From contig NC_089285.1 of the NCBI RefSeq assembly GCF_963678975.1, forward strand, positions 6,248,694 through 6,312,693: 64,000 nucleotides of DNA. The letters are read 5' to 3'. This DNA comes from Dysidea avara. Its lineage: Eukaryota; Porifera; Demospongiae; Dictyoceratida; Dysideidae. A model generated the notes under the pieces. It saw only the letters and a program-made list of their open reading frames with translations. It had not been told where the DNA came from and searched no databases. The position numbers and the translations under genes were made by a program. This document shows, piece after piece, positions 11,560 to 23,959 of the stretch. Every line of letters starts with the position of its first letter. The stretch's first letter is position 1.

Positions 11560-12862
11560 CAAGTAAAATTCATCACCAGGGTATCCTGTTGTATTGGTAT
11601 ATAGCAATAAGGTATTGAACAAAAAAGTAGGCACTTAAAAGTGTGTGAAGCAAACTATGCAAAATGCTTTGCATTTTGCCTTCTAGGGGGGTCTGGGGGC
11701 TTGCCCCCCCCAGGAAAATTTTGAAATTTTAGATGCTCTTAGATGCAATTTGCATCAAAACTAGCTCATTTGAAATGGTATTTTGGATGCAGGAGTTAGT
11801 GGATGATTGAGATGTCATAGTGACATAATGTGAAGTTGATATTATTATGTAGCAGCTAAAAGGAGCCATTAATTTTCACATGTAACTTAGCAATTGTGTG
11901 TAGTGCATTATAACAAATATGCATCTTTCAGTTAGTTTCAAATTATTTTCTGAGTATATAGTTATTATAGGTATGAAAATTTTTACTTTTGAGTCTGTCA
12001 GAGTAAGATAATCTATAGCTGTACATAGAGTAGACTATATAAATAGAAGCATGGTGTATATGCATGTACACTTTAAATGGAAGTTTAGCTGCAATTGTTG
12101 CAGCTGCCAAGCTATCACAACTGGATGGCAGTCCCTTTAAATTAATCCATTGAGCCCTTGCAGTACATCACTGGTGCTTATCTTTCTTTTATTCTGGCAA
12201 TCAAGAACGGTAAGTTGGTTAGCAATTCCCTGTTTTGACATAATTATTGAACTAGTAACTTACGTGATTATGGACTGTTCATAGATTTGATTGTGGATAA
12301 TTTTAAGCTTTGTGTATAGCATTGCACGGGATTAGTACAGGTACTGACTGTGTTAAGTATATAGATAGTTTAGTTCATTAACTTAATTGTACAATTATAC
12401 TATGAATATGATTTAGCTGTTTATATGCTAGACTACGCTAGACTACGTATACTTCCTGTAATTCGCTAGGGCTTCATCTTCGGGTTAATTCTTTAATTAG
12501 CAGGGCCTAAGGTTTAGCCCGGGTGTGGCTACGCCTCTGACTTCAACTTGTACAAGGTTACATTCACTTTCTATCATTGCAAATCAACAACAGTTATACA
12601 TACTCGTTTTTTGTACGCAAATACTATTTTCTCTGGAATAAGATTCGTGGATCTATTTTATGCATATCCAATTGTAATCATCAGCTATATTCATTTTTGA
12701 CCACCTGATTTTTGTAGTTCTGTTTTGTTTTATTGTCTTATTTTGTCTCGTACTGTTCTATTTGTGTGTGTGTTTGTATTGTCTTTTCTTTTTGTTCAGG
12801 TTGTATTCCTATAGGTATATGACCTTGTCTCATGACTAAATTGATAAAAATAAATAAATAAT
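11560..12862. other. Repeat-derived non-coding interval
   Basis: No gene is visible. Landmarks are a near-palindromic GCAAAATGC/GCATTTTGC core at about 11657, a GGGGGGTCTGGGGGC/GCCCCCCCCAGG hairpin at 11685-11715, a GTGTGGCTACGCCTC element end at about 12520, and a LINE-like 3' tail ending in AAAAATAAATAAATAAT at 12845-12862 that abuts the next LINE. Confidence 0.6.
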
Positions 12863-12865
12863 CAT

Positions 12866-13572
12866 GTGTGTGCAGGTATCTCTGTAGAAGAATTTGAAGT
12901 GCTAAGTAAAGTGCCATCATCTTGTATCATGTTCCTTTGTTCTATTTGCCATCCAAAGGCATCATTAGCACTAAAATTCTTCAATGATTTCAGCAAAAGA
13001 CAGGAATCACTTGAACATGGGCTAAAACAACTTGAAGATGACTTCAAAATAACCTCCCTGAGCAAAGTGAATCTATGGTAATAGATTCATCTGCTAACAT
13101 TCCTTGTAACGCTACTGACATTGCTGCTACAGCCACCTCAGTAATCAATGAAGAGAGAGAAAAAGATAAATGAAGGTTAAACATCATAGTTCACAACTTG
13201 GATGAATTTGAAGATGAGGATCCGACAAAAAGAAAATCTTATGATGTTACATGAGTCTCAGGTATTACTGAAAAGCATCTAGATACTTAAGTTTCTATCA
13301 CAAATGTGCTAAGAATTGGAGAGACCCCACCTGTTAAAGATATCCCTTGGCTGTCTAGCAAAAAAGATAGCGTTCTTCGTAATTGCACCAAGTTAAGAAG
13401 TTCAAACCACCCAGAAGATATCAGGAAAATTTATATTACGCCTGACCTCATTCTTAAAGAGAAAGAAATAAACAAGAGCCTTAGAGCCAAACTAGTAGAC
13501 ATGAATAATAAAGATGAAAAGCACTATTGTATGAAAAACGTGAAGATAGTGCAGAGGATTCCTCAAACTTAA
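12866..13572 (+). pseudogene. LINE ORF1-like protein (degenerate)
   Basis: Frame 12866-13081 reads CAGISVEEFEVLSKVP followed by a Cys-x-x-Cys segment, resembling the zinc-finger (PHD-like) start of CR1/L2 ORF1. After several stops, RLNIIVHNLDEFED and frame 13306-13572 (LRIGETPP, LLRN-like CTKLRS, IYITPDLILKEKEINKSLR) match the region of ORF1 proteins that binds nucleic acid and precedes ORF2. At least four frame breaks make it non-functional. Assignment rests on motif layout and on its position just before an endonuclease. Confidence 0.65.
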
Positions 13573-13619
13573 CTACCCCTCACTGCACTATTAAATCTGT
13601 TTCCAACAAAATTAATGAT

Positions 13620-14170
13620 AATTTTACCCTGAAATTATTGAATATAAATTTCCGTAGTTTAAGAAGCATATATATCCATAAGAAATGAACTCGCTGCTTT
13701 GTTGATTCATAATGATATTGATACTGTATAGGGATCAGAATCCCATCTAGACTCCTCCTTATTTTCATCAGAAATTCTATCAGATTCATATAAAATTATC
13801 AGAAAGGAAAGATGTTTAGGTGTTTAAGTGCTGGTGGAGTGTTCATTGGTTTCAAAAGTTCTTTACAAATTTCATTTTTTTTAAACTACACATCAGATGC
13901 AGAAATTATTTGAGGCAAACTTCAAATTCAGAAACATAAGCCTTTGTATTTATGCTCATTCTACAGACCACCAAACAATAATCATACTCCTATGATGTTT
14001 TTAACAATTCTTTATCTGAACTTGTTAAAAATGATTCAACAACCTCACCTGAAATCATATTAGGTGGTGATTTCAATTTTCCAGACAAAACATGAGAAGA
14101 TGGTAATGGCTACTTAATTACCACCAAGTTCAACTTATGGAATCACAACTAATCAACTATTCTACAGGAT
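13620..14170 (+). pseudogene. LINE endonuclease, N-terminal part (degenerate)
   Basis: Pieced across frames this reads NIRSLRSIYIHK, then GSESHLDSS-type and IIRKERCLG, GGVFIGF, a LYLCSFYRPPN segment and GGDFNFPD, the standard blocks of a CR1/L2 endonuclease. The catalytic Glu and the GDFN Asp/Asn are recognisable. The domain is cut at about 14175 by the P-type transposon and resumes at about 18180. Confidence 0.75.
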
Positions 14171-15239
14171 TAATGGGTAGAGCTAAAAGCCGGAATGGAA
14201 TGGAATGGAACGGGACACACCCCAAGTTGAAAATTGTTTTTGCAGATTGTACACCGTTTCCTACTGTCACATAAGAATTGTGCTAAAGCTAGTTTTCTTC
14301 TACTTGTAGGCATGCTAGAAATCACTCGCTCAAAGTTTCTATTTAAAGCCCACTACAAGAACGCATTTTTCAATCACCTATGCTGAAAAACTATCATTTA
14401 ATCTGCTGAACTGTTATTTTGTAAGCATTGTGAACATATAATTCACAGCCACTAACATATACTGTGGTTAACTCTCATAAATCTTTGGCAGACTTCAGAA
14501 AACCATCCTCAGTGTTACTAAAGCCTTGGACACAACTATTACATAAAAATACTACAGTAGTTTACCTTTCAGAATGATAAGAAAATAATTCTACATCAGG
14601 ATTAAACAGAACTTAATGGAATCATTTATACAAACCATGGATTGGAAACGCCCGTATTATTTACGTAGCGACATCATAGAATATCCTTGTTAGGGTATGC
14701 CAATTTGCTAACGAAATTGTAGTCATTCCAGTTGAACATTTTGTTTTCTTGTATGCAACAAATTAGTGTTAGTTGTTTCTAATTAGTACAGTAATTATCA
14801 GCACAAATTGAAGCTTGGAATTGGCCTATGGTGTAGAACCACCAAACATCACATTTAAATACAGTGTAAAACTTTGTGCAACTTTCCTGGTGATGTTTAG
14901 CATACAGTGTAGAATATCAGTTCCTTTATGTTTGTTTGTTTATTTGTAATGGGTAACGTGGCTTTAGCTAAATAAATTATTGCAATTTCACTCCATAGTT
15001 GTACTACACTCAATAATTGGCCAAAAAAAAGCTTTACTTTGGGCAATTGTTTTGTAAACGCTACATGTGAATTTGATTCTTCTAAGTATAATACGATGAA
15101 TTTGGCAGTGTCTCTGTAGTGGCATGAGGCCTTTTGAAGTTAAATGAAGTCATTATAAAACAGTAAAAATTAGATTGTTTGTATAGCCTAGATATGGATG
15201 TGGTAGGTCTTCTGTAAAATTTTGGAGTCATTATATACT

Positions 15240-18112
15240 TTCAAATAGGTGATGGCAAGAATAGGAAGGATTCGCAAATATGAGGAAATAATGAAACAAA
15301 ATTTACTGTGCCGTCCAGTTGGTCGTCCACTGAAGCATAAAAATGTTCAGGTGCATAGCTACTTGTAGTTCTTTTATTGATTAGATACATGTTTTTCAGA
15401 TATATGCTTTCAATCACATCAAAAGATTAAAGCTTCCATCATCTCTGTGTGATTGGTACACCAACTCGTCATCTGACTGTCAACAGATTTTCTTTAAGAC
15501 ACAAGAACAATGTAGCTCTAAACATGCTGTAACTATATCTCACTCTTTAAAAGTGGCATCAGATCTATCCTGGTCTTTGACTGTCCATGGCCACATTTTT
15601 GAGTGTCCAGCATTAGTAGGAAATCCTGAAAGACTTACCATCACCTCACTACATGGGTTGCTGCATAAAATAGATTCATTAAAAGTGTGCCCTGGTCATC
15701 CTGATAAGTAATTTGTACAAGTGGCAAAAGCAAAAGGGGGTATCTTTATGTCACAAATACCGTAATCAGCATCTGCAGTTTTAGACACAAATGGTCCATA
15801 TTGTTTGAATGAGAATGTTTATGATGAAACTATTTGATCTGCTAAGTGTCACATTTTGGTCCAGGGTGTCAAGTGCCCTGAGTGTGTGGCTACAGAACCA
15901 TTCTACGAGTGTTGTATTATAAATGGTTAAAACAACAGGACAGTCCAGTGCATGAAAAAACAAATGACAGGTAATTAAACCCTCCACAATTAAGGGACAG
16001 ATTACCAAGTAGAAAGGAAGAAAGTGGATTATTTGAAACAGAAAATCAAGGGAATGTAATGATAGTTCAGCCATCCAAGTAGATGATGAGTTACATGAAG
16101 GTTTGAGACAAATTATGAGGGATTATGCACCAAAAATCAAATGACAGTATGAGCCAAACAGTTTTCATCACTTAATTGAACAGCAAGTGGAAAACATGCA
16201 GAAAGTACCAACCCAGCGCCGTTGGCATCCCATGTTGGTACGTTGGTGTTTACACCTACACATGTTGTCTCCAGCAGCTTATGATGCCATACAACATGTC
16301 CTACTTCTGCCTAGCAACCACACACTCCATGATTATACTCACTATATCAAGTCTGGTATACAAAGTGAAGTCATCATGCAGTTGATGAATGAAGCAAAGA
16401 TTAAAACATCAGAAGAATGGGAAAAGTTTGTTGCTGTGGCATTTGATATTAACCCTTTATTACCGAATGGCTAATATATTGCCTTAACGAGTGCCCTTTA
16501 TAAACAGAGTCATAACTCCTTTTTCCTAGGGGCTACGAAGCAGAAATTGCTACCAAAGTACTCAGAAGGACCGGGCACTTCTAATGAAGTTTACCGTTCG
16601 GCGATAGGAAGAAGCATGGGCAAGTTATGGCACTTGGCAATATAAAATAGCGTATACAAAACAATAATACCTGTTTTAAACTCCATGTTCGCCTTCTCCC
16701 TGCTACTAGGAGGCTTTAGTTAGAATTACTCCATTCCCCACGTGATAGGGATTCTAAAAATAAATAGTGTGATGTCATTGCGTTGATTAGTAAAATGGCA
16801 GCGCCCATCTTTCAATGCCATGACGATATGGAGAAGATACGCTTTCTTCGATTCATAGCGCCTGAGTTGTGTGTGTGATCTGTAAGTATTCTAGCTGTGT
16901 TGGTAGAAGAGAGAGATGGCTATCAAACAGTATATAGCTTAATGGGTTAATTAATGGGTAGGGTCCACTCGTATCACACACAGTTCACACAAGCCATAAA
17001 AGTTTTCACACTTGCAGTTTTGTAAAAAAAACTTCGGTAATAAAGGGTTAAGGAAGGCATTGTGTACAACAAGCACCAATGTAAAATTATAGGATTTGTT
17101 GATTTAGGTACAACAAACAACCATCTATCAGCCTTTGAAAATTCTATTGGTCAACCACAGAATACACTGCCTGTTGCTAAACAAATGTTTACAGTTATGG
17201 TGATAGGGATTTTTACCAACCTTTGTTTTCCATATTCACACTATCCTACAGCTGGAATAACTGGTGAAAAGCTATTTCCAATTATCTGGGAAAACATCCG
17301 AGCCTTAGAATGTGCTGGATTTAAAGTAATGTCGCTAACTGGTGATGGGTGTAGTACTAATAGGAAATTTTTCCGTATGCACAAATTGGCTGCTGGAAAT
17401 ACAGATACATCAAAGCCTACCAATAAAATACAAAATCCATACAGCAAAGAGGAATGCCATTTACTTCTTTGTTGATGTACCACATCTTGTCAAAACAGTA
17501 AGGAACTTTTGGTCCAATTCATTTGGACACAGTTATTCTAGAACTCTATGGGTAAGTATGGATATGTGACTTGTACACTGTAGCTACGTATAATCACTGT
17601 ATAACTGATTAGTTAACTCTCCTTCTCAGATTAATGACCACTACATAAGCTGGCAACACCTAAGAAGTTTATACAACCGACAGTTTGATTCTGGGATGTC
17701 TTTTTTGACAAAACTGACCTTGGAGCACATTAACCTGAATTCATACTCTCGTATGAGAGTGAGAGTATGAGAGTCAACTTGGCTGTTCAGGTATGAAGCC
17801 TTTATGATTATAGTATGTTTATATATGTATAATATGTAGGTACTTAGTAGGTCTGTTGCAGATTGCTTGGATTACTACTCTGAAGCTGATACAATTGAAA
17901 CACAGAGATTTTTAAGGAAGTTTGATATGAACTCACACAACTTGGAAGAGGAATTTTACAAAAAAAAAAAAAAAAAAAAACAGATTTGAAAGCAAACAGG
18001 AAAATTGATGACACACGTTTTGAGGTATACAAAATGAATACACAAACTAATATTACTGAATATAATTTGCTTGAAATTTGGGTTAAAGTCAGAAATGCTG
18101 GGCTACATAGAT
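15240..18112 (+). pseudogene. P-element/THAP9-like transposase, broken
   Basis: DNA transposase of the P superfamily (RNase H-like DDE core with a GTP-binding insertion). Identifiable blocks in order: a poorly kept N-terminal part (VHGHIFECP, LLHKIDSLKVCPGHPD), CHILVQGVKCPECV, RRWHPMLVRWCLHLH, LLPSNHTLHDYTHYIKSG, IGFVDLGTTNNHLSAFE, GIFTNLCFPYSHYPTAG, ALECAGFKVMSLTGDGCS, FFVDVPHLVKTVRNFWS, ISWQHLRSLYNRQFD, KLTLEHINLNSYSRMRV and SVADCLDYYSEADT. Two introns are visible: 17551-17631 (GTAAGT to TCTCAG) and about 17791-17849 (GTATGA to ATGTAG). Damage comprises many stops before 16100, the MITE at 16453, a frameshift near 17440, a 14-bp duplication of GAGAGT units at about 17757, and an A21 run at about 17961. 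A THAP finger is not visible with confidence. Confidence 0.88.
16453..17047. mobile_element. piggyBac-like MITE, 595 bp, TTAA target
   Basis: Perfect 13-bp ends CCCTTTATTACCG and CGGTAATAAAGGG are flanked on both sides by TTAA (16449-16452, 17048-17051), the target and end rule of the piggyBac superfamily. Subtracting the element and one TTAA puts the P-transposase frame back in register, so the insertion post-dates a coding P element. The interior has no ORF. Confidence 0.92.
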
Positions 18113-18181
18113 GAATGGAAGAATTGCGTGAAAAAGAGGGATTCACCTGTTCCATTCCGTTCCGGCTTATAGCACTACCTG

Positions 18182-18535
18182 AATTGTTTCCCACTTGTGC
18201 CAATAACATACTCGATTTGTTACTTACTTCACACTTAATCACTAATGTCCAAACAATTCCTGGAATATCCGATCGTGAAGTTGTTTCTTACCAACTCAAC
18301 TTTCGTGGCAAATCCCTACCTGATGAAATTGCATGGCCTATTTACTTATACTACAAATGCAATACAACTTTCAATCTCAGTTTCTCACCGATAATCCATA
18401 TCTCAATTCTGTTGAAGAAAACTGGCAAAGATTTAAAAGTGCCATCCACAAAGCTATATTAACTCATATACCACAGAGACCAACCAAACCAACAACTGAC
18501 CTCCCATGGCTATCTCCTCCAATTAACAACTAATG
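18182..18535 (+). pseudogene. LINE endonuclease end and linker (continuation)
   Basis: After the P-type insertion the LINE resumes with LFPTCANNILDLLLTSHLIT, TIPGISDREVV and the linker NPYLNSVEENWQRFKSAIHK, THIPQRPTKPTTDLPWLSP, typical of CR1/L2 ORF2 between endonuclease and RT. The two parts lie in different frames (18115 and 18333 starts). Confidence 0.8.
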
Positions 18536-18739
18536 AATCAACGCACTCGACTATATAAAAGAGCTAGACACCTCCAGACTGAGGATGCTTGGTCCAACTA
18601 TAAGAAACCAAATTACAGAAAGTATCCATGATTCTCATGCTAGGCATCAAAAACATCTGTTGACTCATGATGGAGTATCGAATCAGAAAAAATCTGGAAG
18701 TACATTACAGCCACTAGCAAAGATCAACATGGAATACCT

Positions 18740-19600
18740 CCACTAAATGTGAATGGTAAGAGTACCACTATATCTGAAGATAAGGCTAATGTAAGCAATC
18801 AATTTTTAAGCTGTATTTACCAATGAAGATATCAGTCTGATTGTGATGATTCCCCCCACACCCATATGTCTGACATAGCTATCTCCATCGATGGTGTACA
18901 AAAGTTACTTGTAACTCTTGATACTAAAAAAGCTACTGGTCCTGATAATATTCCAACCTATGTTCTGAAACTTTATGCTGAGGAAATAGCACCAGTTTTA
19001 ACAGTGATCTATACCTAATCTCTAAATTCTGGTCACATTCCAAGAGATTGGTTAACAGCAAATGTAATTCCCATATTTAAGAAAGGGGATTGTAGTAATC
19101 CAAGCAACTATAGACCCATTTCCTTAACGTCAGTGTGTTGCAAGTTACCTGAATACATACTGTATCACCATATATCAAAGATAATCATATTCTGACTAAT
19201 CAACAGTTTGGTTTCTGTCCTAGAAACACAACTTATCTCTGTTGTTGAAGATACTCAGAAGACACTAGACCAAGGTTCTCAAGTTGATGTAATATTTATA
19301 GATTATAAAAAGGCTTTTGATTCCGTCCCACACCAAATACTACTTTACAAACTTCATCATTACAGAATTCAAGGGAAAGCACTTCAGTGGATAAATGTTT
19401 GGTTGACTCAGTGAACCCAACATGTAGTTATCAATAGTCATGAATCCAACTTTGTCAAAGTTCTATCTGGTGTCCCCCAAGGCAAGTACTTGGACCTTTG
19501 ATGTTTCTAGCATACATTAATGACATCACTACAGGGGTTTCTTCTACTATATGATTGTTTGCTGTTGACTGCATTCTTTACCAAACAATTACTCGTGAAC
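18740..19600 (+). pseudogene. LINE reverse transcriptase with mutated catalytic box
   Basis: RT blocks are LDTKKATGPDNIPTYVLK, SGHIPRDWLTANVIPIFKK, NPSNYRPISLTSVCCK, FIDYKKAFDSVPHQ (motif A) and VLSGVPQGK (motif B). The catalytic box reads FAVDCILYQT, so the first Asp of the usual FADD/YADD has become Val. Stops and frameshifts occur throughout, for example TAA within the block after LTVIYT at about 19016. The sister copy at 34907 has fewer breaks over the shared part. Confidence 0.88.
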
Positions 19601-19642
19601 TAGACCATTTACAACTTCAATCTTATAGTTAAATGAGCAGAA

Positions 19643-20254
19643 GTGTGGCAGAGGGGTTTGAATGTCAGTAAATGCACAATTCTTACATGTAGTAGACTAT
19701 TATCACCATCTTTCTTTGTTTACACTATTGGCAATCTCCCTGTAACCCGTGTTTCTCGGCATCCTTATCTGGGTGTCACATTTGATTCAAGTATGTGCTT
19801 CACTTGTCACTTAGAAAATATTGTTTTGAAAGGCACAAGAATGTTGAACTTTATTAGACAGAATCTTTACAATTGTACAATGAATATCAAACATATGGCT
19901 TTTATTACCATGGTCCGCCCTACCCTAGAATACACATCATCAGTTTGGGACCTACATGTTCAGAACTCTATTCATTCTGTAGAAATGGTACAAAGATGAG
20001 GTACTCGACGAGTGACATTCAACTACGATTGGAATAGTAATGTTACATCTATGCTTGAAGACTTTCATTGGCCCACCTTATCACATCAACGTATGATTTC
20101 AAGACTAAAATTGTTCTATAACTCTATTAATGATCATTTGGCCTTCCATATTTTTCCACCACCTCCTATCCTACATGCCACCAACATTCACTTCATTTCA
20201 CCACTCCTTCAGCCAATTCATACAAATTCATTTTTCCCCCAGAACAATAAATGA
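19643..20254 (+). pseudogene. LINE RT C-terminal region
   Basis: Frames 19643-19999 and 20012-20254 carry the post-catalytic RT blocks: NVSKCTILTCSR, HPYLGVTFDSSM, LNFIRQNLYNC, ITMVRPTLEYTSSVWD and VEMVQR, then MISRLKLFYNSINDHLA. A single stop (TGA at 19997-19999) and a small shift separate them. The 3' untranslated region follows to about 20425. Confidence 0.8.
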
Positions 20255-20429
20255 TCAGAATAACTTATGTACCAGTTGAAACAATGGAATCTCCCACTGT
20301 TGAACAGTTTTTAGTTAAATTACATCATTTATTGTTGTAACTATTGATTTTTGTAACTTACTCCGGGCTGGTCCCCTGGACATATCAGTGATTCTGTCTG
20401 TCCAGTAATAATAAAAATAAAATATATAT

Positions 20430-20775
20430 AACATCAACACATCACGTACTTGCCTTATGGCACTAAACATCGCACTAAACAGACATTCACAATGTAAATA
20501 TCCAATAGTTTATACCAACCTGACACGTGTATATCGCAATTACTGCAGCTACTGCCTTCCACTAATCTCCAACATTTTCACAATCAGCTCTCCGCCATTT
20601 CCACCAGGTATCATGTGCACAGTTGCTCACATGATACACCCTATAGAATCGCTTCGTTTCATTGTTAAATGATTCACACATTTGAATCTCAGGGGGTTGT
20701 GACAGTGTGCATATACATACTGTAGAGTTCCAAGGCTGAAAGTTTAAAAGGGGGTTTGGGCATGTCTGAACTATC
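20430..20775 (+). mobile_element. GGGGCGTAGCC-family element, right-half fragment
   Basis: Sequence matches 47915-48215: ACAATGTAAATAT, AACCTGACACGTGTATA, ACCAGGTATCA, GACAGTGTGCAT and AAAAGGGGGTTTGG. Both termini are missing. No coding content is supported. Confidence 0.65.
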
Positions 20776-20829
20776 TGAACCCTTCCTGCCTACACTGCTG
20801 AGTTGGATCATGAAAAACAGCTTAAAATG

Positions 20830-22450
20830 AAAACTGGATTTTTATTCAAGAGAATTAACGTTTCAGTCAACCAGATGATTAGTGGCGACAGTAAAAGTGT
20901 CAACAGATATGTGTGGTTTGGCTCCATTACAAGTTTGGGAATGAGTTAAAATAGGTACTGTACTTTTATGGCTTCCATAAGAAAATGTATGGTGGAAAAT
21001 TCAATTGTAAATATTGTGTCAGACATTTGAACGAAAAGATTTTGATACATATTTAACAGGTCAAGCAGTGCTAGAAATGAGCCAAATTTCAAGATCCTGT
21101 GTAATTGCATCCTTGAGTTATTACAGGTCCACTGAAATGGAAAATTCAACTTGCTTTTTGAATAGGTGGTTTGCATGATGCAATGCACAAAAATACCTTT
21201 TGATAATTCCATTATGTTGTTGTACAGAAATATTAAGCCACAAAGTCTACTTACATCACGTTGTGACTTAAGAAAAAGAACTGGAAGTACTATTACTACA
21301 CACTTCGCAGTGGGAAAGGTAGATAAACAGTGAAAGTCTATAAATGTGCAGGTGGCAATACCAAGCTATTCACTGTATTGGACCCTAAATGTATTCAAAA
21401 CATCTAAAAAATCAATGTCAACATGTTTCAACCACTGTACTGTTGATTTACAGGCATTCTCAAGTATTCTTCACCACAAGACCAGCGTAAATTCACTTAC
21501 TAACTCCCGTAGGCTTGTAACTGGTTCATTCTTTTAAGTTGTTATGCTAGATATGACGTGAAACTACATTGAATCTACTGTAGCTGTACAGGTACATGGA
21601 TATTTCTGTTGTTTTAATGGCACCCTACGCGTACTAAAGTTTCTTTGTCTGGTGTATTATAATATAATTGACAAACCACAACACACTAAAATGTGTTATA
21701 TCTACTAAACGGAACAAAATCTGACTAAATCATATGTACCAACCTATCCCACTAGTAGCAAGGATTGATAATAGCCAAAGTGTATTTTACCATTTCAGTG
21801 AACCTATATTTTCAAGGATCCAACTCAATGCGTACATGCTATAGGTGTAGAGTATCAGAGTAGTATGTCACATGATCTCTAATAATGTTGTCACTTGTAG
21901 GCTTGTACTGTGCAGTTAACAGTGAACTATACTGCATCGTTCATATCAACAAATGTAGGAACATTACCTACTGCAACCCATCATTAAAGTCACGACGTAT
22001 GTCTATAAAATGAATACAGTAGGGGTAGACTCAACACTATAACATCACACAGAAGACTTAACTATTTCAACCATCACATTCTCAATAATCACTGGTTGAA
22101 TTGCTGGATCATGTGATACCAACCATCAAATAAACAGAACTACTTGGTAACCGTATCTTAATGCTTGCTATATAAATAAGGAGCTCAAAATTTAATATAT
22201 AATTATGTATTAGGACTGGAACAAATAGTTCAAAACATTCCACTATTTGCTTGATTCCTTAATATTCATAAGCATTAACCACCATTCAAACATTCGTTCT
22301 CTGTTGGCAAGCTCTGTTTCTTTAATTATTTGTCCATGAGATTTCAAACCCCAGTAATAACCTCCACCGTTGTTTTGAACTGTTTTTCTGCCAACTAAGA
22401 AACTATCCAGTCTTTAGATTTTTAGTGCTAAAGAATGTTCAAAACAAAAA
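20830..22450. repeat. Paralogous segment D1 (empty site for the pogo element)
   Basis: Collinear with 37440-38725, 41685-42010 and 42846-42920 (segment D2). Shared landmarks include GTGTGGTTTGGCTCCATTAC, AAACCACAACACACTAAAAT and CAATAATCACTGGTTGAATT. D1 lacks the 2,959-bp transposon of D2: the unoccupied TA is at 21861-21862. Frames in D1 and D2 are not conserved as proteins. Part of the segment resembles the MITE at 22906-23289 in reverse orientation, so D probably contains a larger relative of that MITE. Confidence 0.88.
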
Positions 22451-22905
22451 CTTTTTATCAATTTCATAACTATTTATTATGTTCTGCTCCACTATAAGTC
22501 TTACCATTATGCTGCAGGGAATGTGATAGCAATAGTTAACCAACAATTAAGTATTGGAGATAGTGGTAAGCTTGTATGATGCAATTTGGTCACTATACTA
22601 GTCACATAGGCCAGCTTGCACATGTAAGAATTATCATGATGACAGAGTTGTGTAGCAATTGGGTAAGACGGATTGCTCTAGGACAGATGGCTTGTGTCTC
22701 AGATGGTCTATACATCACTCTATTTTATTCACAGATATCATTGATCAGTTGAGTTTTGGATAACCATTGCTATCACATTCCATGCAGCACAATAGTAAGG
22801 AGTGTATAAGTGCTATAGATCATAATAAGCAATGAGATCCTTAGAAGAGAGTTTTCGCTTATTCCACAACAGGCTGAAGGAAGGTCCCCTGAAGGCACTT
22901 AGCTA

Positions 22906-23289
22906 TAGTATGTTCACGTTGAGCTGAATCCTCAAAAACATTTAATAACTCATGGATGCAATTACACACTATCTTGAAATTTGGCTCATTTGTAGTACTG
23001 CTTGATCCGCTAAAACTTTTTCAAAATCTTGTTGTTCAAATGTTTGACATAATATTTACGGCCAATCAAAATTTTCACAATACATTTCCTATGGAGAAGC
23101 CATATAAGTACAGTGTCCATTAGAGCCCTTTCCCGAACTTGTAATGGAGCCAAACCATACGTGTCTGTTGTTGACACCTTTGCTATTACCAATAATCATC
23201 TGGTTGGCAGAAATGTTAACTCGGTTGAGAAAAAATCCACTTTAAATTTTTAGCTGTTTTTCAGGGTTCAGCTCAACGTGAACATACTA
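22906..23289. mobile_element. TA-flanked MITE, 384 bp
   Basis: Termini TAGTATGTTCACGTTGAGCT and its exact complement at the right end, flanked by TA (22904-22905, 23290-23291). The orthologous position in E2 is an intact single TA at 55815-55816. Interior sequence is a reverse relative of 20830-21080. TA duplication fits the Tc1/mariner/pogo group, but no transposase is present. Confidence 0.92.
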
Positions 23290-23959
23290 TAGCAATACTC
23301 AATAAATCCAACCTTAGCATGTGTAAAATATGTCAGTCCAGTAATCCAGTCCAGCGATTAGTTACACCCTTATCTCAGTTTACATCAGTGTAATAATCAC
23401 AGTGAAGTTATTAAAAGGCAAAATCTAAACTTTAGCCCAAACAAACAGCAGAATCCCAACCATACTTTATGACAAGGTATTCGAATGCTAGAGTGTTTAG
23501 ATCCTCACTCTACGCAAAGGGGACCAGGGGAGGTTGTCATATTGAGCCATATACGTAGAGGGTGTGTAAAGAATATTTGGTCTGGGTGCATGAACAGTCC
23601 GGCTGGACTGATGATGTCTAGCATAAATGGTCTGGTTGGACCAATTGTGAAAATAAAAATAATCCTACCTAAACATAAATGGGCCAGGTTAAAATTTCAT
23701 GAGGTATTGCTAAGTATGGTTGTTAAGTGTATCCATGTATAACCTTTCAAGTTTAAAACATGATATATATCTCACACAGTCTGCTGTTTCTCCACAGGAA
23801 AATCGGCTATTCTCCAGAAGTTTAGCTAGTAGCTAGTTGTATTGGCTCCTCTTCCACTTCATGCATGATGTCAACTGAACTAGTTATAGTGAACTGTAAT
23901 GCAAGACGGTGGATCATGGACCACACCTCAGACCACACTGACAGAGGACCAACCGTTTA

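Larger units (their letters stand above)
14176..18179 (+). mobile_element. P-superfamily (THAP9-like) DNA transposon, about 4.0 kb
   Basis: The element sits inside the second LINE. Ends are imperfect inverted repeats: GGTAGAGCTAAAAGCCGGAA on the left (14176-) and GGTAGTGCTATAAGCCGGAA as the complement of the right end (to 18179), both followed by GGAATGGAAC-type sequence. I could not find a convincing 8-bp target duplication, so the exact ends may be a few bases off. Inside are a P-type transposase pseudogene and a nested 595-bp MITE. A block at 14635-14910 resembles the interior of the TIR element at 58008-58775. Confidence 0.85.
12863..20425 (+). mobile_element. Second LINE (CR1/L2-like), interrupted by a P-type transposon
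   Basis: ORF1-like and endonuclease sequence (12866 to about 14175) and linker, RT and 3' end (18180-20425) belong to one plus-strand LINE. The two parts meet either side of the 14176-18179 transposon. ORF1, endonuclease and RT all contain stops and frameshifts. A second, 5'- and 3'-truncated copy of the same family lies at 34907-35337 plus 37308-37400. The 3' end carries an AATAATAATAAAAATAAAA-type tail. Confidence 0.85.

Noticed and set aside
17844-18242. 132-residue minus-strand frame with poly-Phe
   Set aside because: Antisense to the P-type transposase; poly-Phe is the A21 tract.
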